Source of the DNA: Hankyongella sp964404985 | GTDB lineage: Bacteria; Pseudomonadota; Alphaproteobacteria; Sphingomonadales; Sphingomonadaceae | NCBI GenBank assembly: GCA_964404985.1 | Contig: CAYOMD010000011.1 | Location: 1 to 64,000 of the forward strand | DNA length: 64,000 bases | Reading direction: 5' to 3' | Part shown: piece by piece, positions 24,469-32,554 of the stretch | Numbering within the stretch: the first letter of the stretch is position 1 | How the letters are laid out: each line of letters opens with the position of its first letter | Program-made: the position numbers and the translations under genes | The notes under the pieces: model-generated | Seen by the model: only the letters and a program-made list of their open reading frames with translations | Database searches by the model: none | Told to the model about the DNA's origin: nothing

Positions 24469-24824
24469 GAAAAGGCGAGCAAGGCACCGATTTCGCCATA
24501 TCCCATTGGGCTCGCTTCTAGGGCAGTGGAGAGATATCGGCGGCATAGCTTGAACACGCCATCGCGCTCTTCCTGTTCCCAACCGCGGTCGGCAATCGTG
24601 GGGCACATGCGATGGACATGGACATGTCCCACCCCGAAGGTCCGTTCAAGCCGACGGAAAGCCTGCTGGGTCGCTGCGAAACAGGCGACATGATAGTCGA
24701 TAGCTGCAACCGCATTCTCCTGAACTGAGACGCCGTGCGCCTGGGCAAAGGCTAGCGCTTTCGTTCGCGGTTTGCCTAGCTCTGATCGACTTCGGGCATT
24801 TGCTCGCGCACCGCATTTATGAAA
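24336..24824 (-). pseudogene. Minus-strand gene remnant of unknown family
   Basis: One minus-strand frame stays open from about 24824 to its stop at 24336 and reads like real protein in its middle (KALAFAQAHGVSVQENAVAA, TQQAFRRLERTFGVGHVHVH, and SPMGYGEIGALLAFSHSAPN with NLPAILWQMYRAGHPSW). The first ATG is only at 24632, in the middle of the protein-like part, and its last about 20 codons are antisense to the toxin gene. It is probably the remains of a gene joined to the abiEii 3' end. I do not recognise the family. It fills the 350 bp between the toxin and the next plus-strand frame. Confidence 0.4.
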
Positions 24825-24977
24825 AAGGTCAAAGCAGGATGGGATCCGAAGGCACGTCGGCTATACCGGCGACGCTTCGGCGCGATTTACCACGCACTGC
24901 CTTTTGCATGGGCGAGAAGCTTCAGCACTGCCAACATCGAGAGCGCCATCGATAACACGACGACAATCCTGCTATGA
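24819..24977 (+). CDS. Small basic 52-residue frame coupled to the next gene
   Basis: The frame codes for a basic peptide (KKVKAGWDPKARRLYRRRFG then AIYHALPFAWAR). Its TGA overlaps the ATG of the 408-residue gene (ATGA), a typical coupling arrangement. There is no good ribosome-binding site, and it overlaps the start of the minus-strand remnant, so it may be chance. If real, it is a small partner of the next gene. Confidence 0.3.
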   Translation: MKKVKAGWDPKARRLYRRRFGAIYHALPFAWARSFSTANIESAIDNTTTILL

Positions 24978-26200
24978 CGCTCTATCCTTCATTCATGACG
25001 GACCCATTCTTCGAAATCATCCATGACGGCCTCTGGAATGCATGCGTGGGCGTGCAGGGCAGTGAGATTAATTACGTCGAGGGGTACCTAGAATCGGCCA
25101 AACTTCTTGCGGACATGGTCGTTGGAGAGGAGATGACTTCGAAGCGGGATACGCTCATTATGCCCATACTTTACAATGCGCGCCACGGCCTCGAGCTTGC
25201 CTTGAAGTATGCCGTAACGGAGCTGCGCGCGATGGATTTGGTCCAAAGGCTAGAAGGACGGGCGGACCACCACATATTGAGATACTGGCGGCATCTGGCG
25301 GACGCGAACGTCCCGGACCGGGTGGTGCGCGAGATCATCACGGGGCTCGAGCCCTTCGCCGCCAGTCTCTCGCGGATCGACGTCGACGGACAGCAACTTC
25401 GATACTTTCGGACTGCGGACGACAGGAGGAGCCTAGAGGGCCAGGCCGTCGTCCATTTGCCCCTCATTCGGAGGAGCGTCACTCAACTGTCGATGATGCT
25501 GGGCGAGCTAACGGCGAGGCTCGCCGATATGCGGGAACAGCATTCGACTGGTACGAGGACCACACGTTGCTCTCGGCTCGATCTGGCCGAAATTGTTGAG
25601 ATCTTAGGTCCCCACCGGACCTGGATGGAAGATGGGTTCCTCAACCGCAAAGGCGAGGTTATGGCTCGGTTCGGCTTGACCAAAAAGGCCTTTTCCAACT
25701 CCATTGACGCCATCCGGAAGTCGCGCGAGCTCGCTGCGCGCTTGGGTATAGAGACTGAACTCAAGCACTTGGACGATGCAAATGTTCTGTGGCTCGCCGA
25801 ACGCTGGCTTGAGGTTTATCCGCCTTCATCGCCAGACTGCGGCTCGATGGTGATCAGACCCGGCCAGGTTGGACTAGATGAGGTCGAGCGCCAATCGGCT
25901 GCCGTTTGGCAGCTGGTGACCGCAGTCGTTGGCAAGCTGTCACTTGAGGAATGCGCAGACGTCGAGACCATCTTTTATACCGGTCGGAACATGGAATACG
26001 GCGAGTATTACGAGAGCAGTCTTGCGGATACCATACGGAAATACCGGCAAGACCGAGATCGGCTTTTGCAGCATGTTAATCACGTAGTTTCTAAGACTAA
26101 TCTACTGGTTGGCTTGATAAGCGGTTTGCGACGGGTAGGGCGACCATCGCTCGCTGGGCGGTTGGCTGACTTTCTCCCTTCCGCCGATCGCTCAGCTTAG
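24974..26200 (+). CDS. Unrecognised 408-residue island protein
   Basis: No family is recognised. The N-terminal third is helical and contains MPILYNARHGLELALKYAVT followed by a His-rich turn (ADHHILRYWRHLADANV), a pattern seen in HEPN-like helical bundles but without a certain Rx4-6H motif. The C-terminal half is also mostly helical and ends with Arg-rich stretches. It is the only cargo gene between the toxin unit and the integrase, so a defence or abortive-infection role is a fair guess and no more. Confidence 0.7.
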   Translation: MTLYPSFMTDPFFEIIHDGLWNACVGVQGSEINYVEGYLESAKLLADMVVGEEMTSKRDTLIMPILYNARHGLELALKYAVTELRAMDLVQRLEGRADHHILRYWRHLADANVPDRVVREIITGLEPFAASLSRIDVDGQQLRYFRTADDRRSLEGQAVVHLPLIRRSVTQLSMMLGELTARLADMREQHSTGTRTTRCSRLDLAEIVEILGPHRTWMEDGFLNRKGEVMARFGLTKKAFSNSIDAIRKSRELAARLGIETELKHLDDANVLWLAERWLEVYPPSSPDCGSMVIRPGQVGLDEVERQSAAVWQLVTAVVGKLSLEECADVETIFYTGRNMEYGEYYESSLADTIRKYRQDRDRLLQHVNHVVSKTNLLVGLISGLRRVGRPSLAGRLADFLPSADRSA

Positions 26201-26386
26201 TTCTTGACGCTGCTGATGTGGGTTTAGACGCATCTACCTCCTTGAAAACTCGATCTGCAGCTTGTCCCGATATGCCCCGATCCGCTTGGCCGATCAGCAA
26301 CGCTCTAGCTTCAGAGCAGGTCGGCACGTTGGAGCGGTCCTGCGTCGCCTCACCAGAGGTCCCGTAGTTCCGCTCCGGATGCTCGC

Positions 26387-27589
26387 CTAATTGGCGGCTT
26401 TGCCCGCCCTTAGATCATCGAGATAGTCGCTCCACCACTGCGCCATCTTGACCCGCTCGTCCCAGTACTGCCCCCGGTTGTACGTGCCGCGAATGGCGTT
26501 GCTGTCGCCGTGGGCTAGCGCGCGTTCGATGGCGTCGGGATGCCACAGTCCACTTTCGTTGAGCAGGGTCGATGCCGTCGACCGGAAACCGTGCGCGGTC
26601 ATCTCGTCCTTGCTGTAGCCCATGCGGCGAAACGACGAGTTGATTGTGTTCTCGCTCATCGGGCGCAGCCGGGTGTGGAACGCCGGGAAGATGTAGCCTT
26701 GCCCTCCGGTGATCGCTTTCAGCTCTGTGAGCAGTTCAAGCACCTGGCGTGACAGGGGCACGGCGTGGGTGCGCCGCGCTTTCATCTTGCCTGCGGGGAT
26801 CGTCCAAATTGCCTTTTCAAAGTCAATCTCTTGCCACTCGCCATGCCGCATCTCGCCCGGTCGAACGAAGATGTGAGGGGCGACTTTCAGCGCCAGCTTG
26901 GTGATCGGGTAGCATTCGAACGCGTCGATGGCGCGCAGCAGTTCGCCGAGCTTCTCTGGTTCGAGGATCGCCGCATAGTGCCGTGCTTGCGGCGTCAGCA
27001 GTGCGCCCTTGAGGATAGCTGTTGGGTCTATGGTGCAGCGGCCAGTGGCGGCGCCATAGCGGAAAACCCGGCTCGCAAACGAGCGGCACTTCTTGGCAGT
27101 CTCTCGATTGCCGCGTGCCTCAAGCTTCTTGAGCGGGGCGAGCATCATTTGCGGGTCGACATCCGAAATCGGCATGTGCCCGATCGCTGGCTTGAGCAGA
27201 TCGAGAAACCAGCGTGCCTTTAGCAGCGTGGCCTCAGCGCGGCCTTCGCCGACCATCTTGTTCTCGATATACTCGCGCGCGACCGACTCGAAGGTGTTGG
27301 CGGCGCTTATTTTGGCTGTCGCCTTGTTCTTCTTTCGGGTCAAAGCAGGGTCTTCGCCCTTGGCAATACGCAGCCTGAGTTCGTCGCGCTCGAGGCGGGC
27401 TGCCTGAAGACTAACTTCGGGCCAGGCTCCAAGAGCGATCCTCTTTTCTTTGCCGCCTACATAATACTTCAGCCGCCAGAGCTTCGAGCCGTTGGGGAAG
27501 ATTTCGAGATAGAGGCCGCGCTCATCGGCGCGCTTGTAGGCGGTAGCACCGGGCGAAAAACCTCGGATTTGCAAGGCTGTCAGTGACAT
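26387..27589 (-). CDS. P4-type tyrosine integrase
   Basis: This 400-residue protein has the N-terminal DUF4102 arm-binding domain (RADERGLYLEIFPNGSKLWR, GGKEKRIALGAWPEVSLQAA), a core-binding domain (ARWFLDLLKPAIGHMPISDV) and the catalytic domain with Arg in RPGEMRHGEWQEIDFE, HGFRSTASTLLNE (HxxR) and the late Tyr in AIRGTYNRGQYWDER. I took the ATG at 27589; the frame continues upstream through the GGGGCAT boxes and is unlikely to be translated there. It lies between tRNA-Leu and the cargo, as usual for such islands. Confidence 0.93.
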   Translation of the reverse strand: MSLTALQIRGFSPGATAYKRADERGLYLEIFPNGSKLWRLKYYVGGKEKRIALGAWPEVSLQAARLERDELRLRIAKGEDPALTRKKNKATAKISAANTFESVAREYIENKMVGEGRAEATLLKARWFLDLLKPAIGHMPISDVDPQMMLAPLKKLEARGNRETAKKCRSFASRVFRYGAATGRCTIDPTAILKGALLTPQARHYAAILEPEKLGELLRAIDAFECYPITKLALKVAPHIFVRPGEMRHGEWQEIDFEKAIWTIPAGKMKARRTHAVPLSRQVLELLTELKAITGGQGYIFPAFHTRLRPMSENTINSSFRRMGYSKDEMTAHGFRSTASTLLNESGLWHPDAIERALAHGDSNAIRGTYNRGQYWDERVKMAQWWSDYLDDLRAGKAAN

Positions 27590-27592
27590 TTG

Positions 27593-27665
27593 GGGGCATG
27601 ACCTTTCGCCAGAAAGGGGCATGAGGGGGCATATGCCCCGCTCCATGCCCCTGATTGTGGGGGCA
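27593..27665. repeat. GGGGCAT box array in front of the integrase gene
   Basis: Six GGGGCAT-type boxes lie within 73 bp: direct at 27593, 27616 and 27626, inverted at 27633 and 27645, and a variant GGGGCAC at 27660. Boxes three and four form a perfect 14-bp palindrome, GGGGCATATGCCCC. Position between the integrase start and the att core fits arm-type integrase sites or the operator of the integrase gene. Confidence 0.6.
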
Positions 27666-27766
27666 CGGCCTGAAACAGCGTGAAACACGCGGCATCAAAA
27701 TCCAGCCAAAAATGGCAGATTTCTGCGGTTTTTTCAAGGTTTTTGATGCCACTCCCGCAGGAGTTT

Positions 27767-27784
27767 TGGTGCCCAGGAGAGGAC
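27767..27784. other. Right attachment site (attR-like) within tRNA-Leu
   Basis: TGGTGCCCAGGAGAGGAC is the 3' end of tRNA-Leu (with CCA) and matches 21387-21404 with one mismatch. The integrase gene lies 178 bp inside this end, and the tRNA gene stays complete after integration. Confidence 0.8.
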
Positions 27785-27853
27785 TCGAACCTCCACGCCG
27801 TTACCAGCGCCAGCACCTGAAGCTGGTGCGTCTACCAATTCCGCCACCTGGGC
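27767..27853 (-). tRNA. tRNA-Leu (anticodon CAG)
   Basis: Read on the minus strand the gene starts GCCCAGGTGGCGGAATTGGT and ends CCTGGGC-A-CCA, so the acceptor stem pairs fully (7 bp) and CCA is encoded. The anticodon arm is CCAGC-TTCAGGT-GCTGG, giving CAG. The long variable arm (class II) and the GGTTCGAGTCC T-arm fit tRNA-Leu. The 3' end is the integration site of the island. Confidence 0.96.
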
Positions 27854-27982
27854 ACGGTGTCATTCAAAGCGACTCCTGCAAGCCGCATTCTGGCAGAGCG
27901 AGGGCGGATAGGGGGTTGCTCGGCTGTTGTCAACTGGGATCGGCTTTGGCATGAGCGGTGATCAGCTTTACAGGTGGCGCGC

Positions 27983-28927
27983 ATGACAAATTTGGTGACG
28001 GTGATCGGCGGTTCGGGTTTTCTCGGGCGCTATGTTGTGCAGCAGCTGGCCAAAGCCGGGCACCGGGTACGGGTTGCAGTGCGCCACCCGGAGCTGGCGC
28101 TGTTCCTGAAGCCGCTGGGCGGTGTCGGCCAGATCCAGATCGTGCAGGCCAATGTGCGCTACCCAGCCTCCATCGCCCACGCGGTCGCCGGAAGTGATGC
28201 TATCGTCAATCTGGTCGGTATCCTCTATCCCTCTGGCCGTCAGACGTTCAACCATGTGCAGGGCGAGGGCGCCGAGGGGATCGCACGCGCCGCCAGGGCT
28301 GCGAATGTCAAGGTGCTGGTGCATGTCTCGGCCATTGGGGCGGACGCCGAGTCTCCCTCCAACTATGCGCGCACCAAGGGCGAGGGCGAGGCCAAGGTGC
28401 GCGCGGCTTTTCCTGCCGCCACCATCCTGCGCCCGTCTGTGGTGTTCGGGCCGGAGGACGGCTTTTTCAACCGCTTTGCCGGGCTGGCGCAAATCTCTCC
28501 CGTCATGCCGGTCATCTGCGGGGACAGCCGGTTTCAGCCGGTCTATGTGGGGGATGTCGCCCGCGCCGTCCTGCAGGCTGTGGAGACTCCGGAGCGCTAC
28601 GGCGGCCAGACCTATGAGCTCGGCGGGCCACGCGTGTGGACGTTCCGGGACCTGCTGGCCTATATCCTCAAGGAAATCCGCATCAACCGGCCGCTGGTGG
28701 AGATTCCGCTGCCAATTGCCAAGTTGCAGGCGGCGGTTCTCGGCCTGTTGCCCCGGCCCATGCTCACCTCCGATCAACTGAAGCTGCTCGCACGCGATAA
28801 TGTGGTGAGCGCCGGTGCCGTGGGGTTCGAGGCGTTCGGCATCACGCCGACGCCAATCGAGTCTGCTGTGCCATCTTATCTTGTCACCTATCGTCCGCAA
28901 GGCCAGTTCAACCGCAAACCGGCCTGA
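27983..28927 (+). CDS. NDUFA9-like atypical short-chain reductase
   Basis: This 314-residue protein has an N-terminal NAD(P)-binding motif (VTVIGGSGFLGRYVVQQLAK) and further extended-SDR parts (GSDAIVNLVGILYPSG, VHVSAIGADAESPSNYARTK, ATILRPSVVFGPEDGFFNRF). This is the complex I NDUFA9 subunit type of alphaproteobacteria. The Tyr-Lys pair of classical SDRs is partly kept (NYARTK). I took ATG 27983 rather than GTG 27974. It is followed by uppP after 27 bp. Confidence 0.85.
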   Translation: MTNLVTVIGGSGFLGRYVVQQLAKAGHRVRVAVRHPELALFLKPLGGVGQIQIVQANVRYPASIAHAVAGSDAIVNLVGILYPSGRQTFNHVQGEGAEGIARAARAANVKVLVHVSAIGADAESPSNYARTKGEGEAKVRAAFPAATILRPSVVFGPEDGFFNRFAGLAQISPVMPVICGDSRFQPVYVGDVARAVLQAVETPERYGGQTYELGGPRVWTFRDLLAYILKEIRINRPLVEIPLPIAKLQAAVLGLLPRPMLTSDQLKLLARDNVVSAGAVGFEAFGITPTPIESAVPSYLVTYRPQGQFNRKPA

Positions 28928-28954
28928 TCCTCCCTTCTGTTTGATGAGTACCCT

Positions 28955-29761
28955 ATGGACCTGGCACACCTTGCCGAGGCGCTTTTCCTTGGCTTACTGG
29001 AGGGCTTGACCGAGTTCATCCCGGTGTCCTCGACCGGACATCTGGTGATCGCGGGGCATTTCATCGGCTTCCGCGACCCCGGCAACACGTTCAAGATCGC
29101 CATCCAGCTCGGGGCTATCCTGGCCGTGTGCCTGGCCTATCGCGCGCGGCTTACCGGCGTGGTGGTGGGGCTGCTGCGGCGGGACGAAACGGCCATCCGC
29201 TTCACGACTGCTGTCCTCCTGGGGTTCATGCCGGCGTTGTTCGTGGGCCTGCTGGTCTACAAGCAGATCAAGGCGCTGCTGGAGAACCCGGCGGGCGTGG
29301 CGATTGCGCTGGTAGTCGGCGGTATTGCCATCCTGCTGATCGAGCGGCTGGTCAAGCAGCCCAGACACCACGCCGTCGAGGATTTCCCGGTCAGCCTGTC
29401 GCTACGCATCGGCCTGGTGCAATGCATGGCGATGATCCCCGGCGTCTCCCGCTCCGGCGCCACCATCATGGGCGCGCTGCTGATGGGCGTCGACCGCCGT
29501 GCGGCTGCGGAATACTCTTTCTTTCTGGCCATCCCGACCATGGCGGCAGCAACCGTCTACGATCTCTACAAGCAGCGGCATCTGCTGGCGCTCGACGACA
29601 GCCTGACGATTGCCGTGGGGTTCGTCGCGGCATTCCTCTCCGGCCTTCTGGTCGTGCGCGGCCTGGTGAATTTCGTCTCGCGCTATGGCTTTGCCCCGTT
29701 TGCCTGGTACCGGATCGTCGTCGGCACTGCGGTGCTGATCCTGCTTGGCCTGGGATTTTAG
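28955..29761 (+). CDS. uppP: Undecaprenyl-diphosphatase UppP (BacA)
   Basis: The protein has 268 residues and many membrane segments. The two family motifs are seen: EGLTEFIPVSSTGHLVIAGH (residues about 16-35, with the Glu-rich and PVSSTGH parts) and the later MIPGVSRSGATIMGALLMG. It recycles undecaprenyl diphosphate to the monophosphate on the periplasmic side, for cell-wall synthesis, and gives bacitracin tolerance. It uses the same isoprenoid pool as the hopanoid genes. Confidence 0.96.
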   Translation: MDLAHLAEALFLGLLEGLTEFIPVSSTGHLVIAGHFIGFRDPGNTFKIAIQLGAILAVCLAYRARLTGVVVGLLRRDETAIRFTTAVLLGFMPALFVGLLVYKQIKALLENPAGVAIALVVGGIAILLIERLVKQPRHHAVEDFPVSLSLRIGLVQCMAMIPGVSRSGATIMGALLMGVDRRAAAEYSFFLAIPTMAAATVYDLYKQRHLLALDDSLTIAVGFVAAFLSGLLVVRGLVNFVSRYGFAPFAWYRIVVGTAVLILLGLGF

Positions 29762-29974
29762 AGCCAAATCGGACCTAATTTCCACTTTCTTGCTCGCCCC
29801 ATCCGCGCGCCCGGCGTTGAACCTGGGCCCTTCAGTATAATCGTTGGACATTTATGTCAGTCATGCTGTCGTAAATCCAAAAATTGCTCTTGGCAAGCGC
29901 CGCAGCGCACGCTATGACGCACGGGAATTGCGCATTTTTGCGTAGTGTTTGTAATTTTATTGCGCGAGCTGGTC

Positions 29975-31417
29975 ATGGCCGATACCTCCATGTTGAAGTT
30001 CACCTGCACACCGCAAGCGTACCCGGAAAAGCGGGCCGCAGACTCGCGCCGTCAGGACTTCCAGGAAATCTACCAGAGCTACATCGCCGAGAAGGCGCGC
30101 GAGCAGGCCAGCCGCTGCTCCCAGTGCGGCGTGCCGTTCTGCCAGGTGCACTGCCCGCTGCAGAACAACATTCCGGACTGGCTGCGCCTGACTGCCGAGG
30201 GCCGGCTGCAGGAAGCCTATGAGCTGTCCGCCGCCACCAACAGCATGCCGGAGGTGTGTGGCCGCATCTGCCCGCAGGACCGGCTGTGCGAGGGCAATTG
30301 CGTGATCGAGCCCGGCTTCAAGTCTGTGACCATCGGGTCCGTCGAGAAATACCTGACCGATACCGCCTGGGAGAAGGGCTGGGTGCAACCGATCACGCCG
30401 CTTCGGGATCGCTCGGCCCAGAGTGTGGGGATCATAGGGGCTGGCCCAGCCGGGCTGGCAGCGGCCGAGCATCTGCGCACGCTCGGGTACGCCGTGCACG
30501 TCTATGATCGGTATGACCGGGTCGGCGGCCTGCTGATCTACGGCATTCCTGCCTTCAAGCTGGAGAAGGACGTGGTCGCTCGCCGCGCTCAGCGCCTGAT
30601 CGATGGTGGCGTGCAGTTTCACCTGAACTTTGAGGTCGGTCGGGATGCCACGCTGGAGGCCCTGCGGTCGCGCCATGATGCCCTGCTGATCGCGACCGGC
30701 GTCTACAAAGCACGCGACTTGAAGGCACCGGGCGCAGGCTTGGACGGCATTGTTGCAGCGCTGGACTATCTGACTGCATCCAACCGGGTCGACCTGGGCG
30801 ATGCCGTTGCGGACTATGTGTCCGGCGCGCTGAATGCCAAGGGTAAACGGGTGGTGGTGATCGGCGGTGGTGATACCGCCATGGACTGCGTGCGAACCGC
30901 GGTGCGTCAGGGTGCGGCCTCGGTCCAGTGCCTGTACCGGCGTGACCGGGCGAACATGCCCGGCTCCCTACGCGAGGTTCTGAACGCGGAAGAAGAAGGT
31001 GTGGAGTTCTGCTGGCTGTCGGCCCCGGAAGGCTTCACCGGCACGGCGCAGGTGATTGGCGTCAAGGCCAGCCGGATGCGGCTCGGGGCGCCGGACGCCT
31101 CCGGACGCCAGGCCCCGGAGCCGGAGCCGGACAGCGGCTTCACCCTGCAGGCTGATCTGGTGATCAAGGCGCTCGGCTTCGATCCGGAGCCGCTGCCGGA
31201 ACTGTTCGGTGCGCCGGAACTGGCGGTCAGTCGCTGGGGTACGCTGCGGATCGACAATAAAACACAGATGACCAGCCTTCCCGGCGTATTCGCCGCGGGA
31301 GATATCGTGCGTGGCGCCTCTCTCGTGGTATGGGCGATCCGCGATGGCCGGGACGCTGCGGACCAGATGCACGCGCATCTGCAGGCGCAAGCCGTCGCCG
31401 CCCGGGCAGCAGCCTGA
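29975..31417 (+). CDS. gltD: Glutamate synthase small subunit GltD
   Basis: The protein of 480 residues has an N-terminal iron-sulfur part with two Cys groups (ASRCSQCGVPFCQVHCPLQN and EVCGRICPQDRLCEGNCVIE), then an FAD motif (VGIIGAGPAGLAAAEHLRTL) and an NADPH motif (RVVVIGGGDTAMDCVRTAVR). It passes electrons from NADPH to the large subunit. ATG 29975 gives the usual N-terminus. It is split from gltB by two DUF2059 genes. Confidence 0.95.
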   Translation: MADTSMLKFTCTPQAYPEKRAADSRRQDFQEIYQSYIAEKAREQASRCSQCGVPFCQVHCPLQNNIPDWLRLTAEGRLQEAYELSAATNSMPEVCGRICPQDRLCEGNCVIEPGFKSVTIGSVEKYLTDTAWEKGWVQPITPLRDRSAQSVGIIGAGPAGLAAAEHLRTLGYAVHVYDRYDRVGGLLIYGIPAFKLEKDVVARRAQRLIDGGVQFHLNFEVGRDATLEALRSRHDALLIATGVYKARDLKAPGAGLDGIVAALDYLTASNRVDLGDAVADYVSGALNAKGKRVVVIGGGDTAMDCVRTAVRQGAASVQCLYRRDRANMPGSLREVLNAEEEGVEFCWLSAPEGFTGTAQVIGVKASRMRLGAPDASGRQAPEPEPDSGFTLQADLVIKALGFDPEPLPELFGAPELAVSRWGTLRIDNKTQMTSLPGVFAAGDIVRGASLVVWAIRDGRDAADQMHAHLQAQAVAARAAA

Positions 31418-31448
31418 GCGGATTGCATCTCGCTATAAAGGAACGACC

Positions 31449-32027
31449 ATGAACTTTCACATTTCATTGCTGATCGCCAGCCTGATGGCGGCAACAAGTG
31501 CTCAAGCTGCCGACACGCCGGCTGAGAAGGCGCCGGCTGAGAAGGCAGCGGCTGCAAAACCCGCCGCTCCCCAGCCGCCGGCACAACTCGACCCCGAGAC
31601 CGCCAAGGCGCTGGAGGCAATTGTTGCCGCAACGGGCGTCGCAGAGAGTATGCATGCCAGCCTGAAGCGCGTTGCGCCTTTCCTCATCGACCCTCTGGTC
31701 AAGGCAAATCCGGGCAAGGATGAGATATTGAAGGCTGCAGTCGACACGGCGCTGACCCAAAGCATCGATAACAGCAGGGAAATCTTCCTCGCCGGTGTTC
31801 GCACGGCCTATGTGCGCGCCATGACGCCGGACGAACTGAAGGCGGCAGCCGCCTTCGTTGCCACCCCGGCCGGCAAGAAGCTGATCGGCGCTCAGGCCCT
31901 CATCAACCGCGATATCGCGATCACCAGCCAGCAAGTGACCAAGCGCGTCGCCGACGACACGCTGGCGGCACTGAAGGCAGCAGCCGAGAAGTCGGGCTTC
32001 ACCATCCCGAAAGAACTCTCGGAATGA
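31449..32027 (+). CDS. DUF2059 periplasmic protein A
   Basis: This 192-residue protein has a signal peptide (ISLLIASLMAATSAQAAD), an Ala/Pro/Lys-rich linker and a DUF2059 domain (MTPDELKAAAAFVATPAGKK, the typical pattern of 'elxxlxxFYxSpxGxK'). It lies 31 bp after gltD and overlaps its paralogue by 4 bp. Its function is unknown; export to the periplasm is predicted from the signal. Confidence 0.8.
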   Translation: MNFHISLLIASLMAATSAQAADTPAEKAPAEKAAAAKPAAPQPPAQLDPETAKALEAIVAATGVAESMHASLKRVAPFLIDPLVKANPGKDEILKAAVDTALTQSIDNSREIFLAGVRTAYVRAMTPDELKAAAAFVATPAGKKLIGAQALINRDIAITSQQVTKRVADDTLAALKAAAEKSGFTIPKELSE

Positions 32028-32545
32028 GCGGGCGGCGGCTGAGCATTGCGCTGGTCGCCCTGGCGATAGGGTCGGGCGCTCTGCGCCCGGCCCTCGCTGC
32101 CGAGCCGGCTATTTCCGAGTCCAAGCAGAAGGCCATCGTCGAACTGTTGGACGCCATGCAATATAGAAGCACTATTCAGAAGATTGTCCCGAATATGGTC
32201 GAGGCTATTGGTCAGCAAATACCCGCTGACTCCGATATTACTCGGGCGCAAATCAAGAAAGTCCTTCAAGAGGAAATGAGCGCCGCCTTCGTGAAACGGG
32301 AAGGTGATTTTACCAGCCTGCAGGTCAACAGCCTGAACCGCAATTTCAACGAGATGGAAATTGTTGAATTAACGCAGTTTTACCGCTCTCCACTTGGCAG
32401 CAAGATGATCGGCTACATGCAGGGAGCCATGGGAGCAGATGCGCTGGAAGGGGCAAAACTCGGCCAGCAGGCCGCCACAGAAGCCATGCCGCGTGTCATA
32501 GAGCGGCTCCGTGCGGCAGGGCTTCTGACCAAGAAAGATCTTTAG
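32024..32545 (+). CDS. DUF2059 periplasmic protein B
   Basis: This 173-residue protein has a signal peptide ending near ALA-AEP and a DUF2059 domain with the family motif MEIVELTQFYRSPLGSKMIG. It is a diverged tandem paralogue of the gene before it, with ATGA coupling, and ends 9 bp before gltB. The codon use is somewhat AT-richer than gltB. Its place inside the glutamate synthase transcript is unusual. Confidence 0.82.
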   Translation: MSGRRLSIALVALAIGSGALRPALAAEPAISESKQKAIVELLDAMQYRSTIQKIVPNMVEAIGQQIPADSDITRAQIKKVLQEEMSAAFVKREGDFTSLQVNSLNRNFNEMEIVELTQFYRSPLGSKMIGYMQGAMGADALEGAKLGQQAATEAMPRVIERLRAAGLLTKKDL

Positions 32546-32554
32546 GGAACAGCA

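Larger units (their letters stand above)
21387..27784. mobile_element. 6.4-kb genomic island integrated in tRNA-Leu
   Basis: The element runs from an 18-bp copy of the tRNA-Leu 3' end (21387-21404) to the tRNA gene itself (27767-27784 is the matching part). It carries an integrase of the P4 type at the tRNA end, reading away from the tRNA. The cargo is a HipB-like regulator, two AbiEi-type antitoxins, one AbiEii toxin, a 52-codon frame and an unrecognised 408-residue protein. No conjugation, replication or phage structural genes are present, so it is a small integrative defence-type island, not self-transmissible. Confidence 0.8.

Noticed and set aside
26097..26327. Small minus-strand gene before the integrase
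   Set aside because: It overlaps the end of the 408-residue gene, has no ribosome-binding site and no family likeness.
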